18,757 bases of DNA from Thermoplasmatota archaeon. Its GTDB lineage: Archaea > Thermoplasmatota > Thermoplasmata > Methanomassiliicoccales > Methanomassiliicoccaceae. The stretch is from NCBI GenBank assembly GCA_022709105.1, contig JAKIXL010000002.1, forward strand, positions 14,925 through 33,681, in the 5' to 3' direction. Shown in pieces: positions 13,316 to 18,757 of the stretch; the first letter of the stretch is position 1, and each line of letters begins with the position of its first letter. A program made the position numbers and the translations under genes. The notes beneath the pieces are model-generated. The model saw only the letters and a program-made list of their open reading frames with translations. It did not search any database and was not told the origin of the DNA.

Positions 13316-15499
13316 ATGGAATCAACGGAAAAGGTATTGAGGGTCTCCGAGGCCAAGTCCAAGGATGCCGAGCGCGGCATCGCCCGAGTGGACCCCACGG
13401 TGATGGACGATCTCGGCATCACGGCCGGCGACGTCATCCAGATCGAAGGCAAAAAGCGGACCGTGGCCATCGTCTGGCCCGGATACCCGGAAGATGCCAA
13501 CCGGGGGGTCATCCGCATCGACGGCACCATCCGCAGGAACGCTCAGACGAGCATCGACGAGAAGGTCTCCATTCGAAAGGTCGCGGTCAAGGAGGCCCGC
13601 AAGATCACCTTCGCGCCGACCGAGCCGCTGCGCATCATGGGCGGCGAGGAGTACCTCAGCCAGAGCCTGGAGGGCAGGGCGGTCACCCGCGGCGACGTCA
13701 TACAGATAAATGTGATGGGCCGGAAGATCGACCTGATCGTGGTCTCTTTCAGTCCCACTTCTGACGCGGTGCTGGTGCACCGCACCACCGAGGTGAAGAT
13801 CAGCGAGAAACCGGTCAAGGAAACGCAGTCCAACATCCCCAAGGTCACCTATGAGGACATCGGAGGGCTGGGGGACGAGGTCAAGCGCGTCCGGGAGATG
13901 ATCGAGCTGCCGCTCCGTCACCCCGAGCTGTTCGAGCGCCTGGGAGTGGAAGCGCCCAAGGGCGTGCTGCTGCACGGACCGCCTGGCACCGGCAAGACGC
14001 TGTTGGCGAAGGCGGTAGCGGGCGAGACCAACGCCAACTTCGTCACCATAGGCGGGCCGGAAATCATGTCCAAGTTCTACGGCGAGAGCGAGGAGCGCCT
14101 GCGGGAGATCTTCAAGCAGGCCCAGGAGAACGCTCCGACCATCATCTTCATCGATGAGATCGATTCCATCGCTCCCAAGAGAGAGGAGGTCAGCGGGGAG
14201 ACCGAGAGGCGGGTGGTCGCCCAGCTCCTGTCGCTCATGGACGGCCTGGAGGCGAGAGGCAAGGTGGTGGTCATCGGAGCGACCAACAGGCCGAACGCTC
14301 TGGACCCGGCCATCCGCAGGCCCGGCCGCTTCGACCGGGAGATCGAGATCAACCCTCCCAACCGCGAGGGGAGACTGGACATCCTGCAGATCCACACCCG
14401 GGGCATGCCTCTGGAAGGGGACGTCGAGCTCGAGACCTTGGCCGATCTCACCCATGGGTACGTCGGCGCAGACCTCTCGGCGCTGACCAAGGAGGCCGCC
14501 ATGCACTCGCTGCGCCGCGTGCTCCCGGAGATGGACCTTGACGTGGAGCAGATCCCCATGGACGTGCTCAGCAAGATCACCGTCACCAAGGACGATTTCT
14601 TCGCCGCGCTGAGGGAGATGCAGCCTTCAAGCCTCAGGGAGGTGTTCATCGAGACTCCCAACGTCAAGTGGGAGGAGATCGGCGGCCTCGTGGAGGCGAA
14701 GCGCGAGCTCCAGGAGGCGGTGGAGTGGCCTCTGAAGTACGCTTCGGTGTTCGAGCACATGAGCGCCACGCCCCCCAAGGGCGTGCTGCTGTACGGGCCC
14801 CCGGGCACCGGGAAGACGCTCCTGGCGAAAGCGGTGGCGACCGAGTCGCAGGCCAATTTCATCAACGTCAAGGGGCCGGAGTTCCTGAGCAAGTGGGTCG
14901 GCGAGTCCGAGAAAGCGGTCCGGGAAACGTTCCGCAAGGCCAGGCAGGCGTCGCCCTGCATCATATTCATGGACGAGATCGACTCCATCGCTCCGGTGAG
15001 GGGCGGGGAGGCGGACAGCCATGTCACCGAGCGGGTGATATCCCAGATGCTCACTGAGATCGACGGGCTGCAGAGCCTGCATAATGTGGTGGTGATCGCC
15101 GCCACCAACCGGCCGGACATGCTTGACCCGGCGCTCCTGCGCCCGGGGCGGTTCGACCGTCTGGTGCGCATACCGGCGCCGGACCTGGAGGGCAGGAAGC
15201 AGATCCTGCACATCCATACCGCCAAGAAGCCCCTGGCCGATGACGTTGAGATAGATGACCTGGCGAGGAGGACCGATGGCTACTCCGGTGCCGACCTCGC
15301 GGCCCTTACCAACGAGGCGGTGATGCTGGCGATCCGCGCCCTGGTGGCGAAGAACAAGGACATAACACCGGACGAGCTGAGCGAGGCCAAGATATCCATG
15401 GCCTATTTCAATCAGGCCCTGGAAAAGGTAAAGCCGGTCAGCCGCAGCGACCTGGGCAGGTACCCCAAGGTCGCCGAGGACTACGTGTATGTGAGGTGA
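13316..15499 (+). CDS. Cdc48/VAT-type AAA+ ATPase
   Basis: This hexameric unfoldase (p97/VAT family) pulls proteins apart with ATP and can feed the archaeal proteasome. The 727 residues are complete: an N-terminal double-psi barrel and second lobe (1-175), and a D1 AAA domain with Walker A GPPGTGKT (221-228), Walker B IIFIDE (276-281) and arginine fingers near RRPGRFDRE (334-342). The D2 domain has Walker A (494-501), Walker B IIFMDE (549-554) and LRPGRFDR. The C-terminus ends YVYVR, a near match to the hydrophobic-Tyr-X proteasome-docking tail but with one extra residue. hsp20 follows within 5 bases, so both are one operon. Confidence 0.96.
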   Translation: MESTEKVLRVSEAKSKDAERGIARVDPTVMDDLGITAGDVIQIEGKKRTVAIVWPGYPEDANRGVIRIDGTIRRNAQTSIDEKVSIRKVAVKEARKITFAPTEPLRIMGGEEYLSQSLEGRAVTRGDVIQINVMGRKIDLIVVSFSPTSDAVLVHRTTEVKISEKPVKETQSNIPKVTYEDIGGLGDEVKRVREMIELPLRHPELFERLGVEAPKGVLLHGPPGTGKTLLAKAVAGETNANFVTIGGPEIMSKFYGESEERLREIFKQAQENAPTIIFIDEIDSIAPKREEVSGETERRVVAQLLSLMDGLEARGKVVVIGATNRPNALDPAIRRPGRFDREIEINPPNREGRLDILQIHTRGMPLEGDVELETLADLTHGYVGADLSALTKEAAMHSLRRVLPEMDLDVEQIPMDVLSKITVTKDDFFAALREMQPSSLREVFIETPNVKWEEIGGLVEAKRELQEAVEWPLKYASVFEHMSATPPKGVLLYGPPGTGKTLLAKAVATESQANFINVKGPEFLSKWVGESEKAVRETFRKARQASPCIIFMDEIDSIAPVRGGEADSHVTERVISQMLTEIDGLQSLHNVVVIAATNRPDMLDPALLRPGRFDRLVRIPAPDLEGRKQILHIHTAKKPLADDVEIDDLARRTDGYSGADLAALTNEAVMLAIRALVAKNKDITPDELSEAKISMAYFNQALEKVKPVSRSDLGRYPKVAEDYVYVR

Positions 15500-15504
15500 G
15501 AGAT

Positions 15505-16035
15505 ATGGCAGATGACAAGAGAAGGAGGCGGCGAACCTCCTGGGACGACCTCTTCGGCAGCTTCGACAAGGAGTTCGAGGAGATGCGCGAGCGCATGGAC
15601 GCACTGATGGAAGGCTTCATGAGCGGACGGATCGACACGAGCATGAACCAGCCGTTCGTCTACGGCTTCAGCATGCGGGTCGGACCGGACGGTAAGCCTC
15701 ACATCCAGGAGTTCGGCAACGCTCCCCCCGAGGCCGCCGGGCAGGAAGGCACCAGGGAGCCGCTGACCGACATAATCGAGGAGCAGGAGCGCGTCCGCAT
15801 CATCGTCGAGCTGCCGGGTGTTGACAAGGAGGACATCCAGCTCCATGTGGAGGACCGCCTCCTGGACATATCTGTGGACAGGGAGGACCGCAAGTTCTCC
15901 AAGAAGCTCGAGATGCCCTCGGCGGTGGACCCCGATTCAGCGTCCGCTTCCTACAAGAACGGCGTGCTGGAGGTGACCCTGAGAAAGGTCGCGCCGAAGA
16001 AACGCGGAAAGGCTGTCAAGATAGAGGGCCAATAG
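15505..16035 (+). CDS. hsp20: Hsp20/alpha-crystallin family small heat-shock protein
   Basis: This ATP-independent holdase is 176 aa. The N-terminal arm is charged and aromatic (DDLFGSFDKEFEEMRERMDAL). The alpha-crystallin domain spans about 85-165, with VRIIVELPGVDKEDIQ and the signature NGVLEVTLRK. A V-x-I pattern near the end (KAVKIEGQ) fits the C-terminal groove-binding motif. I chose the ATG at 15505, five bases after the cdc48 stop, because GAGGTGAG precedes it; a GTG at 15496 overlaps the cdc48 stop and is less likely. Co-transcription of a holdase and an unfoldase suggests a joint proteotoxic-stress role. Confidence 0.94.
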   Translation: MADDKRRRRRTSWDDLFGSFDKEFEEMRERMDALMEGFMSGRIDTSMNQPFVYGFSMRVGPDGKPHIQEFGNAPPEAAGQEGTREPLTDIIEEQERVRIIVELPGVDKEDIQLHVEDRLLDISVDREDRKFSKKLEMPSAVDPDSASASYKNGVLEVTLRKVAPKKRGKAVKIEGQ

Positions 16036-16055
16036 GCCCTCGGCCCCATTTTTTT
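16025..16055 (+). terminator. Hairpin terminator after hsp20
   Basis: AGGGCC-AATA-GGCCCT is a perfect 6-bp stem beginning in the last codons of hsp20. It is followed, after an 8-base GC-rich spacer, by seven T (16049-16055). It closes the cdc48-hsp20 unit. Confidence 0.6.
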
Positions 16056-16102
16056 ATTAATGCCTCCAGACGATGCGGGGCCTTGACGCCGGTGCGGTAA
16101 CG

Positions 16103-16112
16103 CTCTTATAGA
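16103..16112 (+). promoter_or_regulatory. TATA box for the COG1395-type regulator
   Basis: CTCTTATAGA is centred about 26 bases before the GTG at 16133, with no ribosome site between, so a leaderless GTG start is expected. Confidence 0.55.
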
Positions 16113-16132
16113 GGCCTTGAATTATTAAGGGC

Positions 16133-17095
16133 GTGCAGAGGGACGAGCTAATAGAGGCGGTACGGTCGGTACTGACCCGGTCAGGCTTCTTCGTCTCCCG
16201 GCCCTTGGCCATGCGGGGGATCAGCTTCGACGTTGTTGCGAGGCGGGACGATACCCTCCTTATTGTGAAGATACTCAGCAATGTCGACGCCTTCTCCAAG
16301 GAGAACGCCGAAGAGATGCTTACGCTGGCCGAGGCGCTCGGCGCGTCACCGCTGCTCATCGGCGAGCGGTCCGGGTCCGGCGAGATCGACGAGAGCATAG
16401 TTTACTCGAGGTTCGGAGTGCCCATCATCTCCCTGACCACCCTGACCGATCATCTGTTGGAGGGCGTGCCGCCTTTCATCTTCGCCGCGCCGGGGGGGCT
16501 GTACGTCAAGCTCGACAGCCAAATGCTGCGCCAGCTGCGGGAGGAGAGGAACATCTCCCTCGGCACGCTGGCCGAGATAGCAGGGGTGTCGCGCCGCACG
16601 ATCCAGATGTACGAGGGGGGCATGGGCGCGATGATCGATGTGGCCATCCGTCTCGAGGAGTTCCTCAACCAGCCCATCGTCACGCCGGTCAATCCGTTCC
16701 AGCACTGCTCGGCGCCTAAGAGCCAAGAGAAGGATAAGGTTCCCGCGCGCGCCTCCGACGTGTTCGGGCAGGAGGTTTTCGATCAACTTGCCAGGATGGG
16801 ATTCTCCATCGTTCCCACCGCCCGCTGCCCGTTCGAGGCCCTCAGCAAGGACAAGCACATACTCATCCTCACCGGACTGGGCAAGGATGATGCCAGGCTC
16901 AAGGACAAGGCCATGGCCGTGGCCGACATCTCCAAGGTCACGGAGCGCTGCTCGGTCATCTTTATCGAGAAGTCAAGGAGCAGGCACAACATCGGGGGCA
17001 CCCCCATCGTAGGGAAGGACGAGCTCCGCAAGATCGCTGAGGCGTGCATCCTGTACGAACTGGTAGGGTCGAGGACGGAAGATGAGGGTCGTTGA
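16133..17095 (+). CDS. Archaeal XRE-family HTH regulator (COG1395 / MTH_967-like)
   Basis: The 320-aa protein has an N-terminal alpha/beta domain (1-125) with FDVVARRDDTLLIVKIL, reminiscent of a restriction-endonuclease-like fold. A Cro/C1-type helix-turn-helix follows at 131-179 (LRQLREERNISLGTLAEIAG, then SRRTIQMYEGG). The C-terminal alpha/beta domain (210-312) has a similar strand pattern (HILILTGLGKDDARL). This order is that of the conserved archaeal COG1395 regulators, whose targets are largely unknown. The start is a GTG 26 bases after a TATA box. The stop overlaps the next gene by 14 bases, so the two are coupled. Confidence 0.88.
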   Translation: MQRDELIEAVRSVLTRSGFFVSRPLAMRGISFDVVARRDDTLLIVKILSNVDAFSKENAEEMLTLAEALGASPLLIGERSGSGEIDESIVYSRFGVPIISLTTLTDHLLEGVPPFIFAAPGGLYVKLDSQMLRQLREERNISLGTLAEIAGVSRRTIQMYEGGMGAMIDVAIRLEEFLNQPIVTPVNPFQHCSAPKSQEKDKVPARASDVFGQEVFDQLARMGFSIVPTARCPFEALSKDKHILILTGLGKDDARLKDKAMAVADISKVTERCSVIFIEKSRSRHNIGGTPIVGKDELRKIAEACILYELVGSRTEDEGR

Positions 17096-17735
17096 GATAG
17101 GGACCTCGAGGATTGCCGTTCTCCCAGTGGTCAGAGGGTTGGTTAGCGAGGCCGAGGCGGTAAGCAGGGCCTTCGTCCAGATGGCCCCTGATGCCGTGGC
17201 CGTCTCCATCTCCAGAGAGGAGCTGGACGCGCTCCGCGTGCGGGACGACCTTGATCTCTACGATCCCTCGGACCTGGAGATCGTCTACCAGGCCATTCTG
17301 GAGAGGTTCGGGGAGGTCCGCATCCCCCCTCCGGCGTTCGTTTCGGCGCTGGAGGTCGCAGAACGGGCCGGGACGACCATCATCCCGCTGGACATGAATG
17401 ACGAGCTGTACACCGAGACGTACTGCGACAAGGTCAGCACCCTCGACATGGTCCGCGAGTCATTTTTCTCCAGGAGGGCGACGAGCAAACGGTACGACCT
17501 GTCGAGCGCCCAGGCGTTCGCGGTCAGCTGGGACCGCATGGTCAACCGTTCCGGGTTTCGGGACCTGGAACAGGCAAGGGAGGCGCACATGGCAGGCGTC
17601 CTGCGCAAGCTGGGCGGCAGGTACGGTAACATCCTGGCGGTCATCGAGTGCGAGCGATGCGAAGGCATTGTGAAGCTGCTTCAGAGCAATGCCTTCAGCT
17701 TGGACCGCCCACGGAGCGATGGCCTCGTTCCCTGA
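17082..17735 (+). CDS. TraB/PrgY-like protein (Tiki/ChaN superfamily), degenerate; tentative
   Basis: The 217-aa protein appears to have a TraB-like layout: an N-terminal strand VEIGTSRIAV followed by a helix and PDAVAVSIS, and a late segment REAHMAGVLRKLGGRYGNILAVIECERCEGI. That segment aligns by eye with the TraB pattern RDEYMA...YGKVVAVVGAGHVEGI. The superfamily is metal-dependent and uses two GxxH motifs; here the first reads GTSR and the second lacks its His, so catalysis is doubtful. No membrane helices are visible, unlike many TraB proteins. It overlaps the upstream COG1395-type regulator by 14 bases and is likely co-expressed with it. A lineage-specific unrelated family is the alternative. 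Confidence 0.65.
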   Translation: MRVVEIGTSRIAVLPVVRGLVSEAEAVSRAFVQMAPDAVAVSISREELDALRVRDDLDLYDPSDLEIVYQAILERFGEVRIPPPAFVSALEVAERAGTTIIPLDMNDELYTETYCDKVSTLDMVRESFFSRRATSKRYDLSSAQAFAVSWDRMVNRSGFRDLEQAREAHMAGVLRKLGGRYGNILAVIECERCEGIVKLLQSNAFSLDRPRSDGLVP

Positions 17736-17756
17736 GCGCGGAGTTGGCCACCGAGC

Positions 17757-17766
17757 TTTATTATAA
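17757..17766 (+). promoter_or_regulatory. TATA box for the terminal membrane protein gene
   Basis: TTTATTATAA is centred 26 bases before the ATG at 17787, which supports that ATG as a leaderless start. Confidence 0.65.
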
Positions 17767-17786
17767 CCTCTGGCCGATGGACCGGC

Positions 17787-18757
17787 ATGCGGGACCGCGC
17801 TCCTCCGGGCAATCGGCTGGCCGAGGGCATAGACCGCCTGGTCCTGTACCTGGAGCGGGACCGGCTGCCCATCATCGGCATCTTCCTGTACGTCCTGGCG
17901 GTCGCCCTGGTGCGGGACATCTCGGAGTATTATCTCCTCGACACCGCCTTCGTCATCGAGCCGCATCCCTGGATATACAGCATAGCGCACCACGTGGTGT
18001 TCTACTTCCTCACCTTCTTCGGCCTTGTCCTGCTGCTGTCGGCGTTCTCCCGGAGAGGCGTGAGGAGGTCCGTTAACTTCGTGTCCACGTTCTTCTGGAT
18101 CGTCGTTTTGCCGCCGTACTTGGACCGCTTCCTGTTCGGCTCCAGCTCCAACTACGCGTACTTCTCTCCGACGGACTTCCTGAACTACATCCTGCACTTC
18201 AGCGGAGCCGCCTTCCATCCCGGTCAAGCGTTCGAGATCGTTGCTGTGCTCTTCGGCATCGTATCCTACGTCGTGTGGACGAAGAGAGCGAGCTTTGGCT
18301 CCATCGGCGGGCGGACGGTGATCGCGGTGGAGGTCTCGCTGTTGCTGCTCTTCACCCTGATGTCCCTGTTCATAATGGCCACCCCGGGATCGTACCTTCC
18401 TGTAGGGAGCGAGAACGGCATGCCATCGTTCCCCAGTTTCGATGTCACCCGGTACTTCCAGTACCACCTGTTCATTTTCTCCTATTACATGGTGCTGCTG
18501 TTGGGCATCCTGGCCTCCTTGGCGTATCTGAACTACCCGCGGGCGGTCAAGGACCTGGCGCTGAGCCTGCGTCCGTGGCAGACGGTCATGTTCATGGGCA
18601 TCGTTGCCGCCGGCATCGCCGCTGGGTGGTCCGAGCTCGCCGGCGCTGATTATGTCTACAACATCCTGAACAAGCCATACTGGGTCAACCTGAGCTTCGT
18701 CATCCTGGCACTGCTGAGCTCGATGCTGGCCTGGATCGTCACCACGATGTGGAACGA
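17787..18757 (+). CDS. Large polytopic membrane protein, possible fusion to UbiA prenyltransferase (3' end cut off)
   Basis: The frame is open from ATG 17787 to the window edge (323 codons, incomplete). Residues 1-245 contain about six hydrophobic helices (for example LPIIGIFLYVLAVALV, HHVVFYFLTFFGLVLLL, FIFSYYMVLLLGILASLAYL) with a loop YLDRFLFGSSSNYAYFSPTD; this part was not recognised. From about residue 255 the sequence reads LSLRPWQTVMFMGIVAAG and then ILALLSSMLAWIVTTMWN. This resembles the LRPxxW start and second helix of UbiA prenyltransferases, whose first Asp-rich motif would begin right at the cut. UbiA enzymes attach prenyl chains to quinones, glycerol phosphates or haem. The N-terminal call is firm only as membrane protein; the fusion is inference. 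Confidence 0.75.
   Translation, partial: MRDRAPPGNRLAEGIDRLVLYLERDRLPIIGIFLYVLAVALVRDISEYYLLDTAFVIEPHPWIYSIAHHVVFYFLTFFGLVLLLSAFSRRGVRRSVNFVSTFFWIVVLPPYLDRFLFGSSSNYAYFSPTDFLNYILHFSGAAFHPGQAFEIVAVLFGIVSYVVWTKRASFGSIGGRTVIAVEVSLLLLFTLMSLFIMATPGSYLPVGSENGMPSFPSFDVTRYFQYHLFIFSYYMVLLLGILASLAYLNYPRAVKDLALSLRPWQTVMFMGIVAAGIAAGWSELAGADYVYNILNKPYWVNLSFVILALLSSMLAWIVTTMWN

Noticed and set aside
13322..14506. Long minus-strand frame opposite cdc48
   Set aside because: It is antisense to the AAA+ domains, has no ribosome site or promoter, and its composition mirrors cdc48 codons.

Overview
The window is archaeal. It carries transcription factor B, Gar1, a two-repeat tRNA-splicing endonuclease, a two-subunit GMP synthetase, the archaeal phosphopantothenate synthetase, a Cdc48/VAT ATPase and a COG1395-type regulator. 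Many genes have a TATA-like box about 26 bases before the start codon (leaderless), and others have GGTG or GGAGG ribosome sites. The high GC and gene set fit Thermoplasmatota, possibly a Methanomassiliicoccus-like lineage. This placement is inference; no rRNA or methanogenesis gene is present.

Layout. At 1-138 is the tail of a small DUF131-like membrane protein. At 122-897 (minus) lie the GMP synthetase glutaminase subunit and a small unknown protein. A divergent HAD phosphatase (998-1711) is followed by a decayed IS605-family TnpB (1776-3091) inserted against the 3' end of the GMP synthetase ATP-PPase gene (3046-3993, minus), whose last 19 bases are duplicated in tandem. purE overlaps the ATP-PPase gene, making a purine operon. 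Next on the minus strand come a small membrane protein, a stand-alone Lrp-type RAM domain, another small membrane protein, a PfkB kinase translationally coupled to S-adenosylhomocysteine hydrolase (a probable adenosine-salvage pair), and phosphopantothenate synthetase. The plus strand then carries gar1-tfb and a zinc-ribbon/TPR membrane protein, which ends stop-to-stop against endA (minus).

The most interesting block is 12083-16055. A 203-aa Phr-like ArsR-type regulator, a helical unknown protein, a 53-aa protein, Cdc48 and Hsp20 all lie on the plus strand. A 17-base motif occurs just after the TATA box of the regulator and, inverted, after the TATA box inside the end of the second gene. A separate 8-bp inverted repeat encloses the TATA box before cdc48. 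This looks like a self-contained heat-shock/proteostasis locus with its own repressor, combining components that Phr controls in Pyrococcus. The window closes with a COG1395 regulator overlapping a degenerate TraB-like gene, and a long membrane protein cut by the window edge that may fuse an unknown membrane domain to a UbiA prenyltransferase.

All calls come from reading motifs by eye; no search was run.
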